Under the pieces are notes generated by a model. The model ran no database searches. It was given only the letters and a program-made list of their open reading frames with translations, and was not told where the DNA came from. Shown in pieces: positions 11,934-24,010 of a DNA stretch of 64,000 nt. Source of the stretch: Sciurus carolinensis (taxonomy: Eukaryota; Chordata; Mammalia; Rodentia; Sciuridae); NCBI RefSeq assembly GCF_902686445.1, contig NC_062217.1, positions 88,407,758 through 88,471,757 of the forward strand, written 5' to 3'. Both the position numbers and the translations under genes were made by a program. Positions within the stretch are counted from its first letter, which is position 1; each line of letters begins with the position of its first letter.

Positions 11934-12248
11934 TGTCAGAGGCGGGCTCTGAGGGCCGCAGAGCCACACCATGGCCTGATCTCTAAGATGGCGCCTGGCA
12001 GCTTGCCAGACATAGCTGCACTCATATACAAGTTTTAGGAAGTAACTCTGGTTGGCTGTTGTTCATGAGGCAATCCTGGTATCTGCCTGGAGACTGTTTC
12101 TTGATAGGCTGACTTTCCTGGTAGTCTACTCTCTGATAGACTGATGTTCTCAATATAAGTCTGAGACTTGTGGAATAAAGCCCTTTTGATTCCTGTGATC
12201 AAGAAGAGTGTATGCGTTGTGATTGTCCCCGCGGGCGGTGGGCGATCA
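11934..12248 (+). repeat. ERV1 3' LTR (315 bp, complete)
   Basis: Starts TGTCAGAGGC and ends ...GCGATCA. U3 contains an AAGATGGC motif (YY1-like), an AATATAAG TATA-like box and an AATAAA signal near 12175. The U5 end is similar to the ERV2 LTR while most of U3 differs, so the two are related subfamilies. Compared with the 5' LTR it has lost several CpG pairs. Confidence 0.92.
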
Positions 12249-12522
12249 TAGTTAGCTATCATTTAAATTTCTAATTATGTTAGTAAGAGAAAAGAATGAT
12301 AATCATGTTCATCAGGACTCTTCTACTCCCTTGTAGTGTTGGGAAATTTTGGCAATGTGAGGTCCTACTATGAAAGATACTGAAAAAAGAAGATAGTTAG
12401 CAAAAAAATGCTAAATTATAGAAAAGTTTCCACATATTTTCCTCAAATTTATATTATTTTTTTTTGTTCTTACTATGAACTAGTGATTTTGGATGATTAA
12501 TATATATTAAAATAGAAATTCT

Positions 12523-12712
12523 GCTGAACAGAGTGACCCATACCCATAATTCCAGTAGCTTGGGAGACTTAGGTAGAAAGATCACAATTTCAAGGTCAGA
12601 CTCACCAATATAGCAAGGCCCTAAGCAACTAAACAAGATCATATCTAAAAATTAAAATAAAATAAAATAGGGCTTGGTATGTGGCTGATTGTTTAATAAA
12701 AAAGAACTTAAT
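12523..12712 (+). mobile_element. B1-ID dimeric SINE, old, shared with block B copy 2
   Basis: Decayed 7SL-type (B1) left half (CCATAATTCCAGTAGCTTGGGAG) followed by an ID-type right half (GGGCTTGGTATGTGGCTGA). The same element lies at 45947-46135 in the duplicate, so it predates the duplication. Confidence 0.75.
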
Positions 12713-13250
12713 AAAAATAAAAAATCCAAAAGTTATTAATAATTATAAATTTAAAAATAACCCCAGAGTTTACTCCTCAAAGGTATCCATTCTCAACATC
12801 AGTTAATTGTGATTCCAAATGAATATCTTTATTTATATAAAAATAAAAGGAAATGGGTAGTTGAATTAGACTCATCACAATGTGTACATAAAATATGTAG
12901 TTGTTATGTATATAAAAGTTATATCAATAGAGTTGTTTAAAAGTATATATGTGTGAAGAAGGAATGATAGAAAGAGGAACAGGAGTTATTTTCCAGAAAT
13001 CAGTTGTATTATAATAATTCAAGTCACATACCTAATTTAATAATTTAGAAAGCTGATCATGATAACCTGAGTTGTGTCTTAAAATTCAATTCCTAATGTC
13101 TTTTTAATCTTCTACTTTCTTCACCAAAGGAGAATCATACTACAAAATACATGGTATGTGCTGGTTTATAAATAAATGTGCACTAGTTTTTCTTCTCAGG
13201 TCTGTTTCTTTACCCTATGCCTACAAAAATAGTGACCACTAAAGGTCTTT

Positions 13251-13456
13251 TATTTTGGGGGGAGAGATTTACCAGGGTCTGAACTCTGGGGCACTCGACC
13301 ACTGAGCAACATCCCCAGCCCTATTTTGTATTTTACTTCTCACTGAGTTGCTTGACACCTGGCTTTTGTTGAGGCTGGCTTTGAACTCTTTTACCCTCCT
13401 GCCTCAGCCTTCCGAGTCGCTGGGATTACAGGTGTGCACCACTGTACCCGACCACT
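13251..13456 (-). mobile_element. Dimeric ID+B1 SINE (squirrel type), minus strand
   Basis: The plus strand shows ID (...CCACTGAGCAACATCCCCAGCCC) then B1 reversed (GCTGGGATTACAGGTGTGCACC). It is flanked by GACCACTAAAGG on the left and GACCACTAAAG on the right, a target-site duplication. It is absent from block B copy 2, so it arrived after the duplication. Confidence 0.9.
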
Positions 13457-15111
13457 AAAGAAGGCCTTTTAATGTTACTGATGCTGCAAGACAGAATAAA
13501 TGCATTCCAATATCATATTGGAGCTCACTGAGTAGTAAATTCATGGCCTTTTAGCTATTGACCTGGCAGGCTAAGTCTCTCTTATCTTCTTGAGTACAAC
13601 CTTCTGTCGAGCATTCTTCTAGTAGACTTCTCATCTTGGTCATGCCTTAGCGTGATTCTGCTTCTTGTTATGCACACTCAGAAAGTTTGAACATGTTTTT
13701 GTACATGAAGAAAATCTTGGCAGATCTTCTCTTCCCAGTTACTCAACATTCTATTAATCACAATCTTTATTATGGAAAATTCATGTTGACAAATCTTCAG
13801 AAGTCGTATTTGGAATACAAGGGGAAAAGAAAAAAGAAAAAATACACATTTGGAAATGGTGTCAGAAAAATTTGGTACTTTGGAAATTGCTTCAGAAAAT
13901 TAGAGAGAAAATAAGACACATACAGATACTGTTGGAAGAAAATTTAAATAAGAAAATGATATAACCAGTTCACAGTAAGGTACTGGAGAGGAGAAAAGCA
14001 ATGTTTGGTAGTGATAAATAAACAACATGCTTGAGTTCTCTGAAGAAGAATGAATATTCTTTAACTCCCTCTATCTCCTTACAAAAATTTACCAGTGAAA
14101 TTACTTATATCATGTTTAGAAATTTCCCAGTGGAAATTCCTAATCTGAACAAAGAGAAAAGATAACAAATGACAGGAATTAATGTAAGAATAAAAGAGAA
14201 AGTGTTTTTCTTCAAGATGTAAATTTTTGACTCTCAAGGATAAACAAGTGAATTAGGGGGCTTAGGAAACTCGAAGTTTAGCAATTCTAGGTAAGGAAAA
14301 TGATGAAAAGGAAAAGAAGGTGTGTTTTCTTATCAACAAACTTAAGTTGACTCATAGCAAACATAAGCAAAATTCACACCTAAAAAATTTCTGAAGAATT
14401 CCTGTATAAATGCATTTATGAATTAATGCTAGCTATAGTTGAACATTTTATAAACTTAGGATAACAGATATTAAATGGAAAAAAGTATACTTAACAAAGT
14501 AATTTATTCACTTAGAATTTTATTCTTTCTGTCTCTTTATTCAGTACTTTCTGTTTTGCAGCAAGAACTGGATAATTACAAGAGATGATCTAGTGGTTGA
14601 TTTTTCAGTTGCAGTCCTTATAAGTATTCTCAAGTGTGTGTGTAGTTGTGTGTTTACTCCAATTAATCCCTAAGAATTAATCTGCAAGGGAATATTCTGT
14701 CACACTGACATAATTTTTTAAATCACAGGGAGCACAAAACATCCGCAAATATTTCTCCTAATTTTGTGAGTAGTGACCTTTATTGATATATTACCAAACA
14801 GCACTCATGAATTCTGAAAAAACAAGAATGATATGTATAATAAAAAATTGCACTTCATGAACTTATTCTTTGTGTAAACTTATTTTCATAAGGTTCAATA
14901 AAGTTATTAGTATCCTAAAACTTGAATAACAACAATTTTTCAAAAGGTTTATTTTCACCAAAATAGCTTTTACTGGCTGGTGTGAGTAGGGAGACTTGGA
15001 GAGGCATGTAGGAAGTGTAGGAGAAGAAAGTGCTGTTGGTGATGCATCTGAGAAAGGTTAGAAAATTCTTCAGAAATACACTGAAGATTGAATGTATCAC
15101 ATATATGTAGA

Positions 15112-15290
15112 CAGTGGTTCTCAAACTGCAGTGTACTTCAGAGCTTCCTCAAAATAGATCGTAGGGCCACATTCCCAAAGTGTCTGGTTCTGCAGGTCAG
15201 GGGTTGGATCTGAAATTGGCATTTAAATAAATCTCTATACTGCTGATAGTTGACCATGGTGTGAAAAAAATAGGCTTGAGAAATTAAAAC
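15112..15290 (+). mobile_element. MER5A-like hAT DNA transposon relic
   Basis: Begins CAGTGGTTCTCAAACT and continues through GTCTGGTTCTGCAGGTC, the pattern of the non-autonomous MER5A element. The same copy is present in block B copy 2 (50816-50970). Confidence 0.75.
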
Positions 15291-15877
15291 TTTGGTATCT
15301 TTTTATCTAGAAAAAAATCTTTTGGATGATATAGTTAAATCTCTTTATGTTACAGATCAGGAAACCAATCCTTTGAAAGTTGAACGGTGTTTCTAATGTG
15401 TTACATTTGGTGAACAACAAATAGAGTTAGAACCTCTTATTGATTCACATTTTGTTGAATTATTTCCATTTGTGTGGAGAATCTCTTCTTTAATGTGTCA
15501 AAATTTTGGGTATGATAGCTATATACTGTAGTCACATATTGATAAAAATAAAAAAAGTGTGATATGAGAATATCAATACACTCAGTGTAATGTTCTGAGT
15601 AAATAGAACTGTATCTACTACAAAGTAGTTTTTCAATAAAAAATTGACAATGAAATGAGCAAAAGAATGAAGACTTTTTCTGCTGTGTGTTTTAAAGTTA
15701 ATTCTACTCATGTACTTTTAAAGGGTACTCTGGGAAAGAATTTATACTATGGAGTTGATGTGCCCCTATGTATAGCAAGACACTGTCCCAGAAGAAATAA
15801 AGATGATTCCAAACATGTCTATAAACAGTATTGTTATCTCAGACTATCCATTTCTGTTTTTTTTCTGAGAGTTTTAT

Positions 15878-16228
15878 TATTTTACTTTTTCTTTTTATTA
15901 TATATGACAGTGGAGTATATATTAACATATTCATATGAACATGGAGTAGTACATTTCACTATAACTAGGATTCAAGTCATGTGGTTGTACATGATATGGA
16001 GATTCACTGTGGTATAACTATAAATATACATAGGAAAGTTAAGTCAGATTCACTCTACAGTCTTTGCTATTTGCTGTCCCCCTCCCTTCCCTTCATTTCT
16101 CTTTGTCTAATCTACTAAACTTCTATTCTTCCCCTTCTTTTGTTGTGTGTTAGCATCCAAATATCAGAAAGAATATTCAATGTTTGGTTTTTGGTGATTG
16201 ACTTATTTTGCTGGAATATTCCTTTCTA
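15878..16228 (-). mobile_element. L1 3' UTR fragment, minus strand
   Basis: The plus strand reads TATATATGACAGTGGAGTA..., then the CCCTCCCTTCCCTTCA tract and GTGTGTTAGCATCCA, the reverse complement of a rodent L1 3' end. It differs from the L1 tails at 31.8 and 51.4 kb and so belongs to another L1 subfamily. Confidence 0.8.
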
Positions 16229-16264
16229 TCCTCTTTTGTAATGATAGGCCATGTTACTGGACCT

Positions 16265-16600
16265 ATGCTACGGTCTGAATATTTTAATCCCTCCAAAATC
16301 AATTATGTTGAAATCCTAGCCACAATGGTGATGGTATTTGGAGATGTGGTCTTTGGGAAGTGATTAGATTATGAGAGAGGCACCTCCAAAATGGGATTAG
16401 TGTTCTTATCAAAGAGGCCATAGAGAACTTGCTCCTCAATTTCATAATTTGGGGTTACAGAGAGAAGAACATCTGTGAGAAAACAAGTCATCACTAGACA
16501 CCAAATCTTCTAGCAACTTGATCTTGGATATTCAGTCCCTGATAGTGTGGGAAATAAATTTCTGTTGTTTGTAGGTCTGTGACATTTTGTTAGAGCCAAA
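16265..16600 (+). mobile_element. MaLR-type LTR (MST/MLT-like), ancient
   Basis: GCTACGGTCTGAATATTT..., TATGTTGAAATCCTAGCC, GGTGATGGTATTTGGAG and AATAAATTTCTGTTGTTT follow the order of old mammalian MaLR LTRs. Heavily diverged. Confidence 0.65.
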
Positions 16601-18269
16601 TGTATTAAATAATCTCCAGTGTAAGTTAGTTGAGAGACTTTTATATCCATGTGATGGGGACTTCATGAACTCTTGCTCCATTCAACAAAGAAAGGTAAGG
16701 ATAGAAATATTTTTAGGTAGGATTGAAACCAGAAATTCTAGGACTATTGGGACTATTGTTTTCTCAATATATACCAATCCCCCTTTGGGGATTCTGCTAT
16801 TAAACTGGTCACTGATAATTCCAATCTAACATTTTCACAATTTTGCAATTAGCAAAAAAGAGGAAAAGATGGTTTCACCAAGTGGACAGGAGAGAATAAT
16901 TAATAATCCAAGAATGGGTCATAGACATAAATCTCAGCCCATTACTATAGCTGGATGGGTTTTGGCAGGGTGTAAAGCTCTTATTGACTCACATTTTGTT
17001 ATCATTATTATTATTTGTTGAATTATTAACAAACCCAGGTGTACCTTTCTTGTCATAGAATCCATACATTTATATATCATGGTTTTGCAACGGGTGGCAT
17101 TAAAATGAGATATTCTGCCAAATTCTGCATTTGATGATATTCTGATGGATAAAACACATTTTTATTAATCAGCAAAACTTTCAGTATTTCACAGAAAAAG
17201 ATATCATTTAAATTTGCAGTGGTCCTCTTTGGGCCAATGGTGAGACAGTGGCCCATTTAGATCTAATTGTCCCACTTAGATCTAATTGCGTACTCTTGTA
17301 AGCAAGCTATCACCCAAAAGAAGATGTACGCTCCTGAGAAAATAAAAGCACTATATATTTACCATGTAGTTTTCAGTTTGGATTCTATACATTAATTTTA
17401 TGTTACACTATTAGGATGACATTTTGAACTTGGTTTTGCTTCCCCAAGTGAACTTCTTTCAAGTCTTAGATGTGGCACTCATTTGTGCTGAGAGTATTCA
17501 TGCTGAGTGCCAAAATTTCCTTATTCATTTTGAAGAGTTTTCACTTATGTTGAAACACTGGGCCATGTTCCCCAAATGGAAGTCCTAATCATGCTGTAGC
17601 TCTTACCTTTGAACTGTTGCAAGGGGTAGCAAGAAAATCTAGAACTTTCAATAATACAAGATTCCCACAGTTATGGCTAAGGTGTGTTCCCCAAACTAGG
17701 CAAGCTGCTCACTGTAAAAGTTCCTTTCTATAGAAAAGAACTCAACTGAAGCAAAGAAACCCTTGATAGTTTAGCAAAACTTAATACACACTGCAAGCAC
17801 CAAGGTAGTGGAAAGTCCCCCTCAATCATTCCTATACATAGATAATTTTAGTAGATACTTGGGGATCCCCGTCATTATTCTTTTGGAGGGTCTTTTTCAT
17901 TGTATGAATGAGTAAAAATGGACCATAATAAAGTTAAGAAAGATAATTTGGAAACAGATACACCCCCTTATCTCCTTGAAATATACCCCAGCCCACAGAA
18001 ATAAAGGCATGTTATGCCCAGTGTTAGGTGGCCACCTGTTATCTGTTATAGCCAGATATAGTACGCAATTTTAGTTTTCCATTGAGGAACTTGAACAGTA
18101 TGACTAACTCATTTGTGTTGTCTAGTGATTACTCAGAAGTGATTACTCAGAAGTATTTTAAGCAATGTTAAAGTGTAAGTCATCAGACAACCTATCAGTC
18201 TGAACAGGTGGATCTTGATTCAGACATTGTGGTCCAAAATTATGCTACTAATCAATTTAATTGATATGA
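16601..18269. other. Unassigned intergenic DNA
   Basis: No gene or clear repeat seen. Small tandem duplications only: a 19-bp unit around GATCTAATTG near 17256-17290, and AGTGATTACTCAGA twice at about 18124-18151. Confidence 0.5.
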
Positions 18270-19090
18270 TACTTGAACTTTCTACCCCTTTCTTGTCAAA
18301 AGACCATTTGTTGTTCTCCTAAAAGTAGTTAGCAAAGATTTTTCTCCCATTCTCTAGGTTTTCTTTCACAGTTTTAATTGCTTACTTTGCTTTGAAGAGT
18401 TTTTTAACACATTAACTCCTGGCATTATTTCCTGAGTTTTATGCATCCTATTGAAAACGTTGTTGCCTGTGTCTATATGCTAGAGTCTTGATCTTGTTTT
18501 CTTCCAGGAATTGCATAGGTTCTGCTAATTCCTAAATCTTTGATCCATTATGGGCTGATTTTTGTGCAGGATAAAAGATAAAGATCCAATTTCTTTCTTT
18601 TACATCTAGAAAACCAGTTTTTTATTTGTTAAAGAGGCTGTCTTTCTCCAATGTATGCTTTTGGTACCTTTGTCAAGGATCAGATGAACACACTGGTATG
18701 GGTTTGTCAGGAATTGTGATGTCCCCAGCATTGCTTGTTTGGCTTAGAATTGCTCTTGCTGTTCTGGGCCTTGTAATCGTTCAGATGAGTTTAAAATTGT
18801 TTTTGTTTTTTTTTTTTGTTTTTTTTTTTTTTTAGTTATATGAAAAGTGTCATTGGTATTTTGAAAGGGATTGCATTGAATATCTATTGGTTTTGGTAGT
18901 ATGGTTATTTTTACATTATTAACTCATCTAATCTATGAGCATGAGAAGTCTTCCCATCTTCTTATGTCTTCTTCAATATCTTTCTTCAATATTCTATAGT
19001 TTAAATTGCAGAGTTCTTTCATCTCCTGGGTTAGATTTATTACTTTTCCCACATGTTTCAAAACTTACTTCTTTGTCTCTCTCAAGTTAC
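18270..19090 (-). mobile_element. L1 ORF2 3' portion, minus strand, old
   Basis: The reverse complement matches L1 ORF2: the plus strand shows the classic antisense phrases GTTGCCTGTGTCTATATGCT, AATTTCTTTCTTTTACATCT and GGTACCTTTGTCAAGGATCA. A T-rich run interrupts it at 18806-18834. Many indels. Confidence 0.8.
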
Positions 19091-19984
19091 TTTGTATTTA
19101 AGTTGACTGCTGATAAAAAAATATATATATATACATATATAAATAAATACACAAATATATAATATGATATTAAATGTATATTTATATTTCACATTGAATG
19201 CTAAAAATTTGAAAATTCCTTGATATATTTGCTGTGACCTTCACAAAATCATGGCATATACATATTCCATTTATGTATAATTTTATCCCACATGTTATAA
19301 CAGAAATTCTAGAGTGGTAATTATTTTAAAATGACCTAATAAATATATTGCTTTATCTTGGTTTGAGGGAGTTCTCAATAATGGAGAGAAATGCCACCAA
19401 TACTCATATCTACCCCTCAGCAGAGAAACTACTTGTGGAGTTGACTTTTAATTTCCACATTTTTAGTGGAGGCTAAATAACAAAAGTTTTTCATATAACT
19501 AGATTAAAGTTTCTCATTTCAGTTTGTCCAGTATGGGTTTAGAAGTATTTAGGGAAGAATAAATTAAGAGCACTGGGGCAAGAAAACCACCATGCCAGTA
19601 ACCCAGTAGTGTTATCAGAATGGCTATTGCTGCTTTCTCAGGTCTCAGTGGGGCTTTTGGCTATATTTTAACTTCACATGCTTGGCTAATCAGTGCTGAC
19701 CGTCAGGGACTGTTGTAGATCAAGAATAGTTAGTGTACTTTTTCACCTCTGTGAACAAAGACCTGACAAGAACAATTTTAGAAGAAAATATGTACCAAAG
19801 GCATAGCCTCAGTGACCCACCTCCTCCAGACACACCCTACCTGCCTACAGATACCACCCAATCAATCCATCTAAGTGGATTATATTAAGGCCCTAATAAT
19901 CCAAACATTTCATCCTTAAACTTTCTTGCATTGTCTCACACATGAGATTTTTTTTGGGACAAATCATATCTAAACTATAACAAT
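19091..19984. other. AT-rich spacer with (TA)n and a mid-repetitive fragment
   Basis: (TA)n-like sequence lies near 19118-19165. About 19740-19950 (AGTGACCCACCTCCTCCAG and following) resembles the repeat fragment at 45350-45500 and may be an old LTR-type element. No gene. Confidence 0.4.
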
Positions 19985-20170
19985 AGTATAGTCCTTATGT
20001 ACTCATGTCAAAGCCTTATGTGTGTTAGGTCACTTCATATTTAAAAATATTCTATGAGTGTGGTACTGTTTATTTTCATATTCAGATGAGAAAATGAAGA
20101 CAAAAATATCTTAATTATACATGGTGATACAAAAGGAAGTAGCAGAACTCTGAAAATAATCCCAATCCTA
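19985..20170 (+). mobile_element. MIR SINE relic
   Basis: The order TGTGTTAGGTCACTTCATAT, TTTTCATATTCAGATGAGAA and GTAGCAGAACTCTG is that of an ancient MIR element. Strongly diverged. Confidence 0.6.
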
Positions 20171-21402
20171 ACAGATTACAAAATCATAACCCACAACTAC
20201 TCTGAGTACAGCAAAGGAGTTATATTTGGCATCTGACATGTGTTCACAAATGGAATTTTGATCTCAAATTTTTGTTTCTAGGATGAAAACATATTACATG
20301 ATCTTCTCTAAACATTCCTGCTACAATATTTTATATATTCAATCAATTATTTGCTTGAGCTTGCATCATGTTCAGAAATTTAAAATTTACAATTAGATTA
20401 CCTAAATAATGTAAGTCTAAATTATTCACTTCTTTTATTACTTTTTTTCCAGAGGAGTTTGAAACAGGAGACAAAAATAAACCATTATCTGTATTTTTTT
20501 GCTTCTTTCTCTGATTACCTCTCAACATAAATATTAAATACAAAATCACATACTTTTCTGACATATTGGGTCATATCCTCATTACTCTAATTACATTTTC
20601 CTTTTTATAGAAATTGTGTACTCATTGAAAACCCTCAATACCTATATATAGACTAACTATTTTTCTCATTTCCCATTTTGATTTTTAATAATGAAAAACA
20701 AAACAAGGGCCTAGAATGTTTTCTCTGATATGTAAAGCCTACCCCTTGTAACATTAAATTGGTGTAAGAAAAATACAAAATCTTCTGTGATCACACATTG
20801 TTATATTGCAGAAGTACAAATGTTTACCACTAAGTAAAATTAAATACTTTCACCATTCTGTAATGTGTGTTTCTAGCAGCTTTACATAATCTATGTGCCA
20901 GAAATGATGATTCTCACCCTGCTTCTCTTTATGTCTAAGGATGTACTCCACATCATTCATTACTGAAGGTAGTCTTTCCCACACACCATGTGGGCAACAT
21001 CTCTGGAGCACATGTTGATTAAATGATTGTGTAGTGCAGACATTGTGAAATATCAATATTTTTAATCCATCCTGTTTTTAAATAAATTTCCAGAAAGAAT
21101 GAACACTGAATTTGTCCACACTGAATTATTTTTGTGTTCCACTTGCCTAGGTCTTTGTTCTTAAATAGAATGAAAGTGATACAAAATATTTCACATATTT
21201 AAGTCAAAAATTTGACTTTGTGTCATTTAACTTATGATTACAGATGAACAATAACAGAAAATAAGGATTTATATATAAATGCTGAAACTTGTCACAGTGT
21301 GCCAACTGCTCCCACCCTTTCTTTTTGGTTTGAATGATCACCTTAGATTAAAACTATTGTGATTTATTTTAATATTTTATATGTGTGCTTTATTTTATTA
21401 AA
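20171..21402. other. Unassigned AT-rich DNA
   Basis: Only short chance frames. No gene, RNA or repeat that I can name. Confidence 0.5.
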
Positions 21403-21417
21403 AATCTTGGCTATGGG

Positions 21418-21516
21418 TTTTTTTTTTTTTTTTTTTTTTGGGGTGCTGGGGATCGAACCCAGGGCCTTGTGCTTGCGAGGCAAGCACTCTACCGACTGAG
21501 CTATCTCCCCAGCTCC
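21418..21516 (-). mobile_element. ID SINE with perfect target-site duplication
   Basis: Minus-strand ID element: T-run, then GGGTGCTGGGGATCGAACCC with the tRNA-derived box B, ending in CCCCAGCTCC. Both flanks carry AAAATCTTGGCTATGG (16 bp). The body is close to the ID core sequence, so this looks like a young insertion. Confidence 0.93.
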
Positions 21517-21799
21517 AAAATCTTGGCTATGGTATTTTTCAGGTTGAATGTCTCACATGAGGATAATACCATAGTTAAAATTTATAATTCATCTTTAGAA
21601 TATTTTATCTGAAGGATGCATAAAAATGAATGAGTGCTTATAATATCATTCAATATATATAGAAGAATTATTATGAATATCACCAAGGAATTTCCCATAA
21701 TTACTAGGAATGGAACTACCATATGGCATATCTATACCATTTCTTACTGTTTATACGGAAGAAGTAAAATGAGCATGCTATAGCAGTAAATGAATACTC

Positions 21800-22265
21800 A
21801 TATTTAGAGTTACACAATTCACAGCAGGCAAGTTATAGAACCAGTCTAGGTATTCACAACAGAAGGATGGAGAAATGCTGTGATACACACACACAAAAAT
21901 AAGCACACACACACAGTGGGGTTTAATTAATCCATAAAATGGTATTGATTATACCATTTTCAGAAATATGGATGGAACTTGAAAAACTTATGTTAAGCAA
22001 AAGAAGCCATACTCAGAAAGTCAAGGGTCATATGTTTTCTCTCATACGTGGAAGCTTCATAGACAAAAGTAAAAAAAAGAGGGTGGGAAACTCATGAAAT
22101 TAGAAGGAAAAATGGTAGATTCAAGGAAGAGGATCTGATAGGAGTAGAAAAGGGAAGGTACTACGGAATAAAATTGACCAATTATGTTATGTGAATGTAT
22201 AAATATGTAACAACTTGAAGACAATTATTATGTGTAGCTATAAAGCATCAATAAAATAGTAATTT
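21800..22265 (+). mobile_element. L1 3' end, old
   Basis: Contains a GGTATTCACAACAGAAGGATGG-like end of ORF2, the TTTTCTCTCATACGTGGAAG 3' UTR phrase and an A-rich end. The LIG1 retrocopy landed at its edge. Confidence 0.7.
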
Positions 22266-23600
22266 AAAAATGGTGCTATTCCTGAAACCAATGTTGGCCC
22301 ATTCCACTCGGGGCATCAACGAGGTCCTGAAACGCTTCCAGGAGGCAGCCTTCACCTTGGAGTACAAGTACGAGGGGCAGAGGGCACAGATCCACGTTCT
22401 GGAAGGCAGGGAGGTGAAGATTTTCAGCAGGAATCAGGAAGATAACACAGGAATGTACCCTGACATCATCAGCCGCATCCCCAAGATTAAACTCCCGTTA
22501 GTCACATCCCTTCATCCTGGGCACGGAAGCTGTGGCTTGGAACCTGAAAAAGAAATCCAACCATTCCAAGTGCTCACCACTCCCAAACAGGAGGAGGTAG
22601 ACGCCTCGCAGATCCAGGTGCAGGTGTATCTTTACGCCTTCGACCTCATCTTCCTCAACGGAGAGTCCCTGGTCCGTGAACCCCTGTCACTATGCCGGCA
22701 GCTGCTCCGCGAGCACTTTGTGGAGACCGAGGGTGATTTTGTCTTCGCCACCTCCCTGGACACCAAGGACACTGAGCAGATCACAGTTCTTGGAGCAGTC
22801 GGTGAAAGACTCCTGTGAGGGGCTGATGGTGAAGACCCTGGATATCGATGCTACCTATGAAAGCGCCAAACTGGCTCAAGCTAAAGAAGGACTACCTGGA
22901 TGGCGTGGTTGACACCCTGGACCTCCGGTGATTAGCGCCTACCTGGGCCAGGGGGAGCTGACCGGCCGGCCGATATGGGAGCTTCCTGCTGGCCGCCTGT
23001 GACGAGGACAGTGAGGAGCTGCAGGCCATATGCAAGCTTGGAACTGGTTTCATTCAGCAATGAGGAACTGGAAGAGCACCACCAGAGCCTACAGGCCCTG
23101 GTGCTACCCACCCCACGGCCCTACGTCCAGGCGGATGGTGCCGTGGACCCTGACCACTGGCTCGACCCCAGCGCCATGTGGGAGGTGAAGTGTGTGGACC
23201 TCTCTCTTTCCCCCATCTACCCTGCTGCCCAGGTCCTGGTGGACAGCGAGAAAGGCATCTCACTTCGCTTCCCTCGGTTCATTCGCGTCGGTGAAGAAAT
23301 GTCCGAGGAAGACAACACCAGCTCCCAGGTGGCCTGTCTGTACTGGAAACAAAGTCAGATTCAGAATCAACAAGGTGCAGGCTCAGACTCCGACCCTGAA
23401 GATTTCTACTAAGGCCTGACTTCCGAGGACTGGGACAGAGAGGGAGGAAGGCCAGGGGGTGTTGCACATCTGCTGCTGCACTCTGGCATGTGTGTTGGGG
23501 GGTGGTGCTGGATCTGGGATTCAATTGGTTATTTCTTTCAATAAATGATTACCAAACTCCTAAAAAAATAAAAAAATTAAATCATAAAAATGGTGCTATT
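22266..23600 (+). pseudogene. LIG1: LIG1 processed pseudogene, 5'-truncated, with flanking TSD
   Basis: Retrocopy of DNA ligase 1, which seals nicks in replication and repair. It begins mid-protein at LKPMLAH (after the N-terminal third to half) and includes the adenylation motif around the catalytic lysine (KYEG where the parent has KYDG; Lys codon at 22366-22368), motifs around FSRNQEDN and GLMVKTLD, the OB-fold and the C-terminal ...DPEDFY with stop at 23410, then 3' UTR with AATAAA at 23540 and an A-rich tail. Frames shift near 22790, 22880 and 22950-22980. The 15-bp AAAAATGGTGCTATT occurs at both ends (22266-22280 and 23586-23600). No introns. The copy cannot make ligase. Confidence 0.97.
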
Positions 23601-24010
23601 ACTTTGGAAAAATATTTTGGAATTTCTCAAAATCTGAAGATAAGTCATCACATAAAAAATTATTATTCTTCTCTCACCCCTCTCCCTCCCACCCCCATTA
23701 TATATCATCATCCACTCATCAGTGAAGGCATTTGGCCTTTGGTTTTTTTGGGATTGACTTATTTCACTTAGTATGATATTCTCCAATTCAAGTGGGAGAC
23801 GAATGGAGGAACTTTGGATTATGTAGAAGGAAATGAGAGGGAAGAGGGGTATGAAAAATGGTGGAATGAGACAGGTATCATTACCCTATGTATATGTATG
23901 ATTACACGAATGGTATGAATCTACATCATGCACAACCATAGAAATGGAAAGATGTACCCCATTTGTGTACAATGAATCAAAATGCAGTCTGTAAGAATAA
24001 AAAAAAATTT
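23601..24010 (+). mobile_element. L1 3' end with inverted 5' portion
   Basis: After a short end-of-ORF2 piece (ACTTTGGAAAAATATTTTGG), 23660-23790 reads as L1 3' UTR on the minus strand, while 23791-24010 reads as the 3' UTR on the plus strand up to GTCTGTAAGAATAAA and an A-rich tail. That arrangement is typical of twin priming during L1 insertion. Confidence 0.75.

Larger units (their letters stand above)
6559..12248 (+). mobile_element. ERV1: class II (IAP-like) endogenous retrovirus, defective
   Basis: Provirus in plus orientation: truncated 5' LTR, tRNA-Phe primer site, leader with tandem hairpin repeats, gag N-terminus, a scrap of capsid, a poly(A) run, a long AT-rich non-coding cassette, RT connection/RNase H, the end of integrase, a transmembrane env part, polypurine tract, full 3' LTR. 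Protease, most of RT and most of integrase are missing. Every gene has stops or shifts. Overlapping parts of the two LTRs differ at about 9 of 228 positions, so the insertion is far older than ERV2. No target-site duplication remains because the left LTR end is lost. Confidence 0.95.
12252..15720. repeat. Segmental duplication block B, copy 1
   Basis: Collinear with 45655-51380. Shared landmarks: TTTCCACATATTTTCC (12428 / 45860), GACCTGGCAGGCT (13560 / 49190), CTTCTCATCTTGGTCATG (13628 / 49257), TACATGAAGAAAAT (13700 / 49333) and the MER5-like element. Copy 1 has a private SINE at 13251-13456; copy 2 has a 2.4-kb private insert at 46715-49120. No conserved protein is visible. Confidence 0.85.

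Noticed and set aside
15655..16017. 120-codon plus-strand frame
   Set aside because: Its second half runs through a minus-strand L1 3' UTR and the first half shows no recognisable protein.
22270..22818. 182-codon frame as a functional ligase gene
   Set aside because: 5'-truncated intronless retrocopy with frameshifts and flanking target-site duplication.
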